In this document: piece after piece, positions 46,390-59,100 of the stretch | Numbering within the stretch: the first letter of the stretch is position 1 | How the letters are laid out: the number at the start of each line of letters is the position of its first letter | Origin: Mimachlamys varia | Lineage: Eukaryota > Mollusca > Bivalvia > Pectinida > Pectinidae | Direction of reading: 5' to 3' | DNA length: 64,000 nucleotides | Assembly (NCBI GenBank): GCA_947623455.1 | Contig: OX392534.1 | Coordinates: forward strand, 6,706,001 to 6,770,000 | Made by a program: the position numbers and the translations under genes | The notes under the pieces: model-generated | What the model was told of the DNA's origin: nothing | Databases searched by the model: none | Seen by the model: only the letters and a program-made list of their open reading frames with translations

Positions 46390-46605
46390 TGCCATATTTT
46401 AGATGACGTAACACACACATGTGCTGCACCTTTTAAATTTAGTAATATATACAGTAGGCCGAAAAAATGAATTTAACTGAACCATACAGCTGTTTCGTCC
46501 TCCTAGGACTCGTCAGTGATTCGTTGGATTAAAAGGTGTGCATCCAATATTTCTAAACTAATGTAGAAGCAGAAGGGTCAGGTGCGTAAAACCCATTTAA
46601 TTTAT
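46390..46605 (-). mobile_element. Hammerhead-bearing dispersed repeat, complete-looking copy (about 200 bp)
   Basis: On the minus strand the unit runs from a GGGTTTTACG-like start through CTGCTTCTACATTAGTTTA, the ribozyme, a T-rich run, CGGCCTACTGTATATATTAC and AAATTTAAAAGGTGCAGCA to GTGTGTGTTACGTCATCT. The same order is found at 57430-57625. Partial copies are at 32970-33135, 38180-38250 and 49470-49550. No open frame is present, so it must depend on machinery encoded elsewhere. Confidence 0.75.
46479..46522 (-). ncRNA. Hammerhead ribozyme, type I, complete core
   Basis: Read on the minus strand, the order is stem I strand GAATCA, core CTGACGA, stem II GTCC-TAGGA-GGAC, core GAAA, a two-pair stem III (A-U, C-G closing AGCT), cleavage triplet GTA, and stem I strand TGGTTC. 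GAATCA pairs with TGGTTC over six pairs, one of them a wobble. Every invariant hammerhead position (CUGANGA, GAAA, NUH) is present. Predicted cleavage is 3' of the A of GTA, at 46485 on the minus strand. Short stem III is typical of hammerheads in Penelope-like elements and animal retrozymes. Confidence 0.85.
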
Positions 46606-47974
46606 GAATTTAGAAGTAAAATTAAACAAGTTCTGTATAATTTATACATTTTAGATATAGTGTAACGTATCATTGTATCAAACATTTTGTTTGTTTCATT
46701 TTTTTTCTATTTCGGTGATTTATGAATGTCAATTTTCTTGCTAACTGTGTCTTTACGGGTCTTACTTACCGCTGTGATATCATTTTTATTGTTAAAGCTG
46801 TCGACAAAGGGAATAAAATCAATTTAATTGTTTATCCCTTTATGCCTTTTTGACTAACGCCTGTCGTCATCTCTGGATTTGATTCCTTAAACAGTTATGT
46901 AACTGTGTGAATTATGTGAGGTCTTTGATGTTTGAAGACTGTTTTTATTTGTGAAAATGTGTGTGCGCGAGGTTGTGTGTTTGTATGAGGAAGGGGGATG
47001 CGTGTGTGTGTGTGTTTTTGACATTTACATAAGATTTTGATTGTAAAGTTACAAATTATAAATGCATGACAAAAAAATCATACTCCGATGCCTTCGATCA
47101 TGTGAAATTTCTTACCAATTTTACAAGCCAGTAAATTGTTTGCAACACTTTGTAAACATTCTAGTCCTTTATAGCTTAACATACAAACATTTGTTTTTAT
47201 TCTTCATCTTTAAAATGTTATCGTTGTTTCATACCGTTTCATACCGTCATTGATATTTGTATGATGTAACCTATGATTTAGTTTTGAAAGATATGCTTAA
47301 CCTTAGGTATACATCCAAGACGGAGTATGTAGATGCTTTGCTTGTAACCCAATCAAGCTGTTTATTGATACAATAAATCATATTGAAAACAAATGAATGC
47401 TGTTTGTATTTATTTTATTGCACACTGCCAGAAAACGTCGGACCCCTGCCCAAGGACACGTTACCGATAGATAGGATAATGAGTGTGTGAGTGAGCAAAA
47501 TAATATTCGAATTTTACTGACATTGACGTCCCGTAAAAAATACAATGTCGGACACAGTTGTAACAATATGAATTGTTTTATTAGAATGCCGAGTTAAAGT
47601 ATTTAACAACAAAATAAATCACCAAAACAATATTTACCAATAGTAAAACAACACAAACTATTAACGACAATCACAGACATGCTTTCAAAATAACAGGAAA
47701 GTATAACAGCAATGCCGTGAAAAATACCTCGTGTTACAGTTATCACAAGTTGTGTATACTTACAATGAACATAAAAATAACATATCGGTTTTCATGAATG
47801 ATATCACTTCTACCATTCATGGCAAATGTACACTTATAATAATCTTTAAAAAATGAATCAATTTTTATAGTATGATAGATAATATAACATCTGATAAATA
47901 TTCACAGACATTTAAAGAAGAGCCATTTTCCTTTCATGCAAACGTTTTGAAAACGTGTTTTAACTTTATTCGAT

Positions 47975-48357
47975 TTAAAGGCCCAACATACGTAACTTCA
48001 GCGAAATGTTCGTGATTCTGAAAAATTCTGGAAAAAAAATCCAGTTGATAACCATGCAAAAATAAGCCTAAAACGAAGTAAACCTGAGCGGTAACAAACA
48101 AGAAACTCTTGACAAAACAATTGAAAATAATTCAGGTGGGGCCCACTTCAACAACAAACCGGAGGTAGAAGACAGTTCGAAATGGTCGCGTGTTTACAAT
48201 AGAGTGTTTCAACTGCTGCTGTACCGGTAACCGCGTAAGAATTCATCTTGAATATTGCTGATACAAATAATCCTAACTAAATCTATAAATATAAGAAGTT
48301 ATTAGGATTGATTTTCGCTTCACGTTTTGCCGATAGTTACGTATATTGGGCCTTTAA
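47975..48357. mobile_element. TTAA-flanked MITE (383 bp)
   Basis: The left end is TTAA-AGGCCCAACATACGTAACT and the right end on the opposite strand is TTAA-AGGCCCAATATACGTAACT, nearly identical inverted ends next to TTAA. There is no coding capacity. Its ends differ from those of the element at 1827-3579, so it is a separate family with the same target preference. Confidence 0.75.
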
Positions 48358-49469
48358 GAGGAACATATTTGTTCAGAAATAATTGACAGATTCCTTGAAG
48401 AATGAAAACTTATTGTTCCAGAAACCATGTTTTTTATAAAATATCCCTAAAACAGAACGATGATTTGTTTACGCTTCGATACAGCATCATGATATCGGAG
48501 GAATACTAATGTTTTTTTAATATAAAAATAATCCCATTTAAACGTGAGCTAGTAACGACTTGTATTGCCTCTTGTAACACATCTTCATCATTTAAAGAAT
48601 AAGAAAGGATCAAATGATCGATGTCTTACAGACATTAATATCTCTTGTTAAAAGGGAAGTTAAAATTTTATTCTTAAATGTTATCATTATGATTTATCTG
48701 GTGAAGAAGGTCAAATTATACCAGTACGACGAAAATGGAAAAGTAGACGATAATGCCCTCTGAACAATAATACACCGGGGTTCCTGTTTATATACATTGA
48801 GTCACAGATAAACAAAAAATATGAAAGCCTACAGATGCTGAAATGTAACGAAAACGAAACATTATGATGATCGTGATATTTTATGCAAGTACTGGAATCG
48901 GTATGAAATATTACAAATCCAACACCATTAAATAGTTAGGTGAGTGTGATATGTTTTGTTTTAAAAAAACACACAATTAAATTGTCAGATGTAAATCTAT
49001 TACGGGTAACAATATAAATGCTTCGTATGGGTTGGTTTGATCGTGTCAAACGTCATATTAACAGTATAGGAAATTAATGACATAGTAGTCTAAACAATTT
49101 TGCAGAAAAATGCCAATATAATAGATTGAGGGGAAGAGTGGTTAATTCTGGTCTAAAGCTTGGCAACCAAGCTAATTTACAAGCAAAACACAATCCCGCT
49201 AACATAATTCAAGTTAATATCATAGGATATCAACTTTGTCTTTGTGTCATCAAAAACTGGGGGAGGGGGTTGTATTTGTTTCAGGTTTTCAACTTATGCT
49301 ATTTTTGTCTTGTTACAATTGGATTCCAAATCCCAGATTTATTAAATCATAGTTATATTGATATGTGTTTCAATCTGTCTGCCTGCCCTAGTAATGTCAT
49401 TTTAGTACCCATAGCATTGACATTCACGTTCATGATTATATATTTTAAGGGCTTGTCACTTACGTTCAT

Positions 49470-49550
49470 GACTAATTCATTTTTGACATACTGTATCTAT
49501 TACCAAATTTAAAAGGTGAAGCATATGTGTGTTACGTCATCTGTTATATG
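49470..49550 (+). mobile_element. Hammerhead repeat family, 3' fragment
   Basis: TTTTTGACATACTGTATCTA, TTACCAAATTTAAAAGGTG and CATATGTGTGTTACGTCATC match the 3' part of the family. No ribozyme core is present upstream. Confidence 0.6.
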
Positions 49551-49759
49551 TTATTATACAGTTTTCTCACAGTATTGTCATTTAGGTTCAGAAATAGACC
49601 CTGTAAGGGAGCCCTAATCGTTCCAATTAGATGTTGCAATTCTATCGATAAACCCAGTAAGGGCTTTCTCAATATTGTCATTCAAATTCATCAGAATATC
49701 TGATAAGGGCGCTCACAATATTGTTATGAGAGCTATTTTCTTTGTTTTAACACATCAGT

Positions 49760-49905
49760 GTATCTTATAGGGGCGCCCACAATATTGTTATCTTTGTCAT
49801 TTAACACATCAGTGTATCTTATAGGGGCGCCCACAATATTGCTATCTTTGTCATTTAACACATCAGTGTATCTTATAGGGGCGCCCACAATATTGCTATT
49901 TTAGG
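49760..49905. repeat. 53-bp tandem repeat, three copies
   Basis: CATCAGTGTATCTTATAGGG, GCGCCCACAATATTG, then CTATCTTTGTCATTTAACA. Confidence 0.8.
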
Positions 49906-49914
49906 GAATCCTGA

Positions 49915-50115
49915 TCGTTGTCAATCAGATGTATCGATTGGCCCGGTGAAAACTCCATCAGCGTTGTCAATCAGATGTATCGATGGGCCCGGTGAGAACT
50001 CCGTCAGAGTTGTCAATCAGATGTATCGATTGGCCCGGTGAGAACTCTGTCAGCGTTGTCAATCAGATGTATCGATTGGCCCGGTGAGAACTCTGTTAGC
50101 GTTGTCAATCATATT
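49915..50115. repeat. 46-bp tandem repeat, four to five copies, reaching into the last NEK exon
   Basis: Unit CGTTGTCAATCAGATGTATC, GATTGGCCCGGTGAGAACTC, TGTCAG. The outermost copy contains the stop codon of the minus-strand NEK gene (TGA at 50107-50105) within GTTGTCAATCATATTTATCG. Confidence 0.8.
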
Positions 50116-53100
50116 TATCGGTGGAACCAGTATGGGAGGATTCAGCGTTTTCCTTCGCCTCCTTAAGGGCATCCAGCGCCTGTTCGGTTCCCTGTAGGGC
50201 CATACAAAGTGATCGGACGGTATCCATTTCACAACTTGGGATGCTTCTTTTATATTTTGTCTGTAATTCAGTGAACAATGGTTGCAGATATTGAGAACAA
50301 GATGTTACATCTCGTTGATATACCTGTCAAGTATGAACTGGTGTAAATAACTATCATGCATTACCGTTAAAGATTCGAGAACTTAATGCTCGAAACAAAA
50401 CGTTTCAAATTATATCTAATGATATTTAAATTGTTATCATATACAAGTTCACACTGACTAGAACATCAATCACTTTTCGTAAATCGATGGATCCTTAGCA
50501 ACCTGACTACAAGTATCTGGGGATAGCTACACGTTTTTCCTTACATAAAACAGAACCGGAACAGTTCATAATGTTAAATGAAACATGGATCTCCGCAAAT
50601 CACCTTACATATTGTAGAACCTCTAAGCAAACCACATACAGGTCCAAGGTCATCCTCAGGACCCCCGGTAACCAGATTAACTAAGACAGCGCGCACGTAC
50701 AGGAACAGGACTCCCTCAGTTGTACCCCAGATACAGAACGGATACTGGAACGCCTCCCAATGACAAAAAATACTTGGGTTTCCACAGTTCATATGTTACC
50801 CGATATAACCTACAGGGCTGACACCAACAATTATAACCAAACCCACTCCGTCAGATAATAGAGCCTTGACCACTTACACTGGGTAGAATGGCGTCTACTA
50901 CGTTTCCTCCACATATAACAGAACCCGAATGTTTACAGAACATAAATTTCGGGGTTTTTTACATAAGTATTCAAATTGTGATTTTCTAACGATTCGTTCC
51001 AACCCTTTGAAATTTCTTTGAAAACTTGATATATAGCTGTGCAGTAATCAATAAAGATTATACATACCAGTATGTCTTTCTGCGGCATCCCCTCCCGGAA
51101 GTTTTTCTTCATGTTTGCCACAATATCGACAGCTTTAGGACTGTTTAGCTTCATGACAAGGAGTCTAGAGAAAATATATGAATACTTATATAGAGTAGAG
51201 TCATCAGCCAGAGACATACCATACTTCAGAGTCAGCTCGGAGAAACAAAATATATAAAACACAAAACATTGTCAAAACAAGACAGCATCACCCGAAAAGT
51301 GCACATAGATAGGGAAAATAAAATAAGTTTAAGGAGTTACACTAAAACTGTAATATTCCCTTGTCATACTTAATGATGGATTAACACTAATCCTGTAGCT
51401 ATATCGTCATACTTAAGGATGGATTAACACTAATCATGTAGCTATATCGTCATAGGTAATGATGGATTAACACTAATCATGTAGCTATATCGTCATACTT
51501 AATGATGGATTAACACTAATCCTGTAGCTATATCGTCATACTTAATGATGGATTAACACTAATCCTGTAGCTATATTGTCATACTTAATGATGGATTAAC
51601 ACTAATCCTGTAGCTATATCGTCATACTTAATAATGGATTAACACTTACCTGTAGCTATATCGTCATACTTAATGATGGATTAACACTAATCCTGTAGCT
51701 ATATTGTCATACTTAATGATGGATTAACACTAATCATGTAGCTATATCGTCATACTTAACGATGGATTAACACTTACCTGTAGCTATATCGTCATACTTA
51801 ATGATGGATTAACACTAATCCTGTAGCTATATTGTCATACTTAATGATGGATTAACACTAATCCTGTAGCTATATCGTCATACTTAATGATGGATTAACA
51901 CTAATCCTGTAGCTATATCGTCATACTTAAGGATGGATTAACGCTAATCCTGTAGCTATATCGTCATACGTAATGATGGATTAACACTAATCCTGTAGCT
52001 ATATCGTCATAGGTAATGATGGATTAACACTAATCATGTAGCTATATCGTCATAGGTAATGATGGATTAACACTAATCCTGTAGCTATATTGTCATACTT
52101 AAGGATGGATTAACGCTAATCCTGTAGCTATATTGTCATACTTAATGATGTATTAACACTAATCCTGTAGCTATATCGTCATACGTAATGATGGATTAAC
52201 ACTAATCCTCTAGCTATATTGTCATACTTAAGGATGGATTAACGCTAATCCTGTAGCTATATTGTCATACTTAATGATGGATTAACACTAATCCTGTAGC
52301 TAAATCGCCATACTTAATGATGGATTAACGCTAATCATGTAGCTATATTGTCATACTTAACGATGGATTAACACTAATCATGTAGCTATATCGTCATAGG
52401 TAATGATGGATTAACACTAATCCTGTAGCTATATTGTCATACTTAATGATGGATTAACACTAATCATGTAGCTATATCGTCATAGGTAATGATGGATTAA
52501 CACTAATCCTGTAGCTATATTGTCATACTTAATGATGGATTAACACTAATCCTGTAGCTATATCGTCATACTTAATGATGGATTAACACTAATCCTCTAG
52601 CTATATCGTCATACTTAATGGTGGATTAACACTAATCCTGTAGCTATATCGTCATACTTAATGATGGATTAACACTAATCCTGTAGCTATATTGTCATAC
52701 TTAATGATGGATTAACACTAATCCTGTAGCTATATTGTCATACTTAATAATGGATTAACACTAATCCTGTAGCTATATTGTCATACTTAAGGATGGTTTA
52801 ACACTAATCCTGTAGCTATATTGTCATACTTAATGATGGATTAACACTAATCCTGTAGCTATATTGTCATACTTAACGATGGATTAACACTAATCCTGTA
52901 GCTATATTGTCATACTTAACGATGGATTAACGCTAATCCTGTAGCTGTATCGTCATACTCAACGATGGTTTAACGCTAATCCTGTAGCTATATCGTCATA
53001 CTTAATGATGGATTAACGCTAATCCTGTAGCTAAATCGTCATACTTAACGATGGATTAACACTAATCCTCTAGCTATATTGTCATACTTAATGATGGATT

Positions 53101-56100
53101 AACGCTAATCCTGTAGCTATATCGTCATATTTAACGATGGATTAACACTAATCCTCTAGCTATATTGTCATACTTAATGATGGATTAACACTAATCCTGT
53201 AGCTATATCGTCATGCTTAAAGATGGATTAACGCTAATCCTGTAGCTATATTGTCATACTTAACGATGGTTTAACGCTAATCCTGTAGCTATATCGTCAT
53301 ACTTAATGATGGATTAACGCTAATCCTGTAGCTAAATCGTCATACTTAACGATGGATTAACACTAATCCTCTAGCTATATTGTCATACTTAATGATGGAT
53401 TAACGCTAATCCTGTAGCTATATCGTCATACTTAACGATGGATTAACACTAATCCTCTAGCTATATTGTCATACTTAATGATGGATTAACGCTAATCCTG
53501 TAGCTATATCGTCATACTTAACGATGGATTAACACTAATCCTCTAGCTATATTGTCATACTTAACGATGGATTAACACTAATCCTGTAGCTATATTGTCA
53601 TACTTAATGATGGATTAACACTAATCCTCTAGCTATATTGTCATACTTAATGATGGATTATCGCTAATCCTGTAGCTAAATCGTCATACTTAATGATGGA
53701 TTAACACTAATCCTGTAGCTATATTGTCATACTTAATGATGGATTAACACTAATCCTCTAGCTATATTGTCATACTTAATGATGGATTAACACTAATCCT
53801 GTAGCTATATTGTCATACTTAAGGATGGTTTAACACTAATCCTGTAGCTATATCGTCATACGTAATGATGGATTAACACTAATCCTCTAGCTATATTGTC
53901 ATACTTAATGATGGTCTAACACTAATCCTGTAGATGTATTTACTTACTTTTGGATTTCGGTTGAAGCACTTTCAAGGCAATCTCTAGGCTGCTGAAAAGG
54001 TTCGCTGGTAGATTCTGAAAAAAATGACAAAATGATCCTAACTGATGCGAACACATGATATATTATCATAATCCTAAATCTTAAATCAAGAATGTCTATA
54101 TTTTTAAACTAATAAATAAGATGAGATACTCGTTTATCAATTGAGTGTTATGAATATATTTAAATACATGCAATTGCTCGACCAGTAAATCAATATCAAA
54201 ATATCACTTTCTCATATTAACAGCGGTTTGGTAATTTGTTTATAATTAGTTTTATTCACATCCCTTTCATAAATAAAATCTGATACCAACACAATTGAGC
54301 ATAAATGAATAAGAGATAGAAACAAGTGATAACGTTTTATATTGGTTATATCGGTTAGATAATTTGAAAATGTAAAAAACAAAACAATGATAATATTTAT
54401 AAACCTGTGAATATTACTCTTTATTGGATAATTGTCTCTGTCCAGCAAAATCTTACCCTTCCTGGCTGCCTGAAGAAAACAATATTGTGTCGTGCCATTG
54501 TCCTCCTCGTCTATTTTTGGGGGTTCCGCTCCCACGTGCGTTGGTGAGGGCGGAAGTGACGGACCAGTGCATTCATGTCCCAACAGTGTTTTCAGTATCT
54601 GTTTGGCAGATGGTCGTTCATCAGGCTCTTTGTTGAACATTGATTTCATAAGACCCAATATACGACTGCAGTACTGGATTCCATCAAAATTTGGCAGCTA
54701 CAATCACGTATCACACTTATTAAGCAGTGGTTGTTATTTTGTCGTCGAAGTCGACACCATTATTAATAGTTCATCAATACTTTACACTTGAGATGGAAGT
54801 ATGGCGATATTTGTATCATTAAACAATAAGCATGAAACTCCAATATAGGTCAATAAAACAACAAGATGACCCTGAAGATCATTATATTAAATTGCTGAAA
54901 TGGCCAATTATTCTTACTGTTTACTTTTAGATACCAGACCAGCCCGGGTATTAGCGCGCGAGCGAGGGGTCATATTGTGGGGGGAACCGGAGTACTCTGA
55001 GAAAACCCACGTGGTTGGGCAGGTGACCCCATACATTTTCACGTCACTAACAACTTACCCTGTGATTCTTTATATCACTGACCGCCTTTTTTTCTCTATC
55101 GGAGGAAAACGCATAGTGCATTTCCGCCATTTCATAAGCTGTACATCCGAGACTCCAAATGTCAGTCTGAAATAATTAGCGAAAATAAATAGGTTAATTT
55201 GAAACTTACGTTTTAGTAAGTCCGGCCAAGTAATGTAAAACACTATGATTTAATTTATGTTCCGACTAGAATATATGAAAACTTGATGGACATGAGACAA
55301 CTTTAGAAGCTAAAAATGGTGTATTTTTTAACGTAATTTAACTTTATTTATTTGAAATATTTGCATCATTGAACGCTCTTAGTATATTTTGGTGGTACCT
55401 TATGTTTGAATTTATCTTTGGTTTTGCATTCTACATGATATACACTGTAAAAAGAGACATTTTCTAGTAAACCATCGTGTATACAAGGGTTTCTAGTAAA
55501 CCATCGTCTATACCAGGGTTTCTAGTTAACCATCGTCTATACCAAGGTTTCTAGTAAACCATCGTCTATACCAGGGTTTCTAGTAAACCATCGTCTATAC
55601 CAGGGTTTCTAGTAAACCATCGTGTATACCAGGGTTTCTAGTAAACCATCGTGTATACCAGGGTTTCTAGTAAACCATCGTCTATACCAGGATTTCTAGT
55701 AAACCATCGTCTATACCAGGGTTTCTAGTAAACCATCGTTTATACCAGAGTTTCTAGTAAACCATCGTCTATACCAGGGTTTCTAGTAAACCATTGATCA
55801 ACTTTGATCACGGATGTAAAATCGTATCCTATAAAAGGCAGGGAAGGGGGAAATATTTTTAGACAACTGAAGTAAAGGTCAATGGTTAATCTGAAACCAT
55901 ATTTACTACATATCGTACATAGACAGTCTGTCTTCACGTACATTTCACGTTAATATGAAGTTTTTCATTAATTTTTAACTTCGTGTTTTAAATAGACTTA
56001 TTTTTTACATGGATTTATGATGCATTTCACGTGCATTTCAATTGAAGTTCACGTGAAATTATTTGTTAAGTAAATTTTCACATGCCTATTTTTTAACTTA

Positions 56101-59100
56101 TTTCATGTGAAATTCATGTGTGAATTTCAAGTGAAAATGAAAGCATGTGAATTTCACGTGAAACGAAATCATGTGAATTTCACGTGAAAACGAAATCATG
56201 TGAATTTCACGTGAAAACGAAATCATTTGAATTTCACATTAAGAAGCACTGACTGTGTAACAGTAAGTCTCTCGGTAACATACATTTAATACTTTGTGTC
56301 AACACTACTTGATGACGTAAAGACAACACTACTTGATGACGTCACTACCTTCTGTCCGTATTCCTCTTTGTTCAGTACCTCTGGACTCATGTACCGCGGT
56401 GTCCCCATTCTTATCGAGTGCTTTGACGGATCGACGAAGTCGGTTATCCTGCACAACACAAATAACTCGTATTCGTTTATAAACTTTAAACTACAATGAA
56501 ATAAGTCTATATAGTTCAATTCACAAAAATACATGAGTTATGTGCAAAACGCAATTAAAAGGCCGTAAAGTTTGCGTTTTCTCTTTAAAACCCTGTTCAG
56601 TTACAGGAGATAAACACGTCTGTGTTCCTAAAGTTTAAACTTGATCAAACCCATTAAAACAATTTATGTTTTATTCATAAGACATATTATTGAATAAGTT
56701 GATGTAGAGTGGGATAATATTAACGAGGAATACAGTGCTAAATTGGAACAAACATAAATACTGAAACAGCTCATTAGGATAGATTAACTCCACAGAGAAG
56801 TCGAGTGGGGAAAATGAATTGAATGAAGACACCAACACAAACTAACAGTTCTACCAGAATACCCCCTCAGTATCTCAACCGTCTTGTACCACACTCAACT
56901 ACAGGAATACAATTATTACACTAATTCTTTGGCATTCTAACGTGCATCAAAAATATGTCTTCCTCTGTTATCGATAGTTGGAACTCTATTCCATTATATG
57001 TCAGGAGCAATTCTTCCATTAACCCATTTAAATCACATTTGGAACGCAACAACAAGATCACTGTTCACATGGCTCACGATTAGGACAAATGTCCCATTCT
57101 ACCTTATCTACCTGGACTACTAACCTTGATATACCGAAGTCGCTAATCTTAATTATTTGTCCCTCTGTCAGCAAAATATTTTTTGTCTTGATATCCCGAT
57201 GTAGAATCTTTTTGCGGTGAAGGTACTGTAACAATATCAATATTATAGTAACAATATCAAAATGAAGGTAACAATATCAATATCATGGTAACAATATCAA
57301 TATTATAGCAAAAATATCAATATTATAGCAAAAATATCAATATTATAGTAACAATATCATCATTATAGTAACAACATCAATATTATAGAAACAATGTTTA
57401 ACTGATATGCTGTACACACCAACAAATATAGATTAAAGGGGTTTTACGAACCTGACCTTACTGCTTCTACATTAGTTTAAAAAATTTGGATTCCCACCTT
57501 TTGGCCCCTAGCATCACTGAATAGGAGGATGGATGAAACAGGTGTATGATGTAGTTAAATTCATTGTTTCGGCATACTGTATCTATTACTTAATTCAAAA
57601 GGTGCAGCATATGTGTGTGTAATTGATTATTAAAGTATTTTATCAGATTGTGAAACTGTCATTGAAATGTGATATTGTGAATTTGTCTAGGAATATGTAT
57701 AATACTATTTAAAATGTAAAACAAAATCTATAAGATGTTTTCTCCATAATAATAAAAAAGAATAATATTAAGTGCTAAGTAATTTACAGCACTTATTATT
57801 ATCGCCATTTGTTTTGAAACAATAGGTGATTCACGATAAAATGCAGCATGTATTTTCTTACAACAAAGATTTTTTGGTTGGCACCTTCAGTGGCTTCTCG
57901 AACGCTTCAATACACTATCAGTTTTCGTCGTTTTAGCAGGACAATAAGGACCCCAAGCTATACCTGTCTACATTACGTTACTATACAGCATCAGTATTTT
58001 TGTTCTAGCAGGACTAGAAAGACCCCAAGCCATACCTGTCTACATTACGTTACTATATATAACACTTTTGTGACGGATGTTTAGAAAGATGTTTGAATGA
58101 CGAAACAAAAATATCTTTAAAAACATCCTCTTCCGGAACACCTGGTCTTGTTATCTTGTGTTTTAGAAGGGTCCCCGTGTAAATCTTTCTTTTGTTCCTA
58201 TTTTGTCCCTGGTTTAATCGATTTTGATTTTGGATTATGATTTTGTTGATATTCTCTACTATGTTGCTTTTATAAAACCAAGCCATACCTTCAAACCATC
58301 AGCTATCTGTTTGAGAAAGTTGACAAACATGTCCTCTGACATCTTGGACTTGCGGCTCCTGATGTACGTATATAGCGTTCCTCCTGAGCAGTACTGCATT
58401 ATCAGACAAACACGATTGTTCTCTATGAAGGAGTCCTCAAAGCGAACAACGTTTAGATGTTTTACTGATTTCAGAATTTCCTCTTCTCTGCTAACCAATT
58501 CTCGTTCCCGACTCTCTTGTCCTATTGCTAGCTCGACGATTTTTAAGGCGTAAAACTGGATTTAGAAAAAAAAATCATTTTTTTTACTATGATAATGGAA
58601 GAAATTGTAGAAATTAATGAAACTAAGATTTATCAACACATCATGTTGTTTTTTAACTAATTAATATATCTAACTATCCAACACATGGTTTATAAGAATC
58701 AGTCTAATACTGTTAAATTTTATAAATCATTTTGCGACATCTGAGGGACAATAGTACTGAAAGGGGAAATGATTATAACACTTTAACGGAAGGGGTAACA
58801 GTACTGATAGTGGGGGAGTAATATTACTGAACGGGGCGGGGTAATATAACGTATAGGGGAAGGTGGTTATATTACCTAAAGCTGAGGGGTAACAGAACTG
58901 ATAGTGGGGGAGTAATATTACTGAACGGGGCGGGGTTATATAACTTATAGGGGAAGGGGGTTATATTACCTAAAGCTGAGGGGTAACAGTACTCATAGTG
59001 GGGGAGTAATATTACTGAACGGGGCGGGGTAATATAACGTATAGGGGAAGGTGGTTATATTACCTAAAGCTGAGGGGTAACAGTACTCATAGTGGGGGAG

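Larger units (their letters stand above)
43574..50104. other. Intergenic region between convergent NEK genes
   Basis: Contains the 57-bp array, a hammerhead repeat, a TTAA MITE and small tandem repeats near the end of the minus-strand gene. The stretches 45810-46380 and 46610-47970 show no convincing gene; frames there are short and without family motifs. A (GT)n run lies near 47000. Confidence 0.6.
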
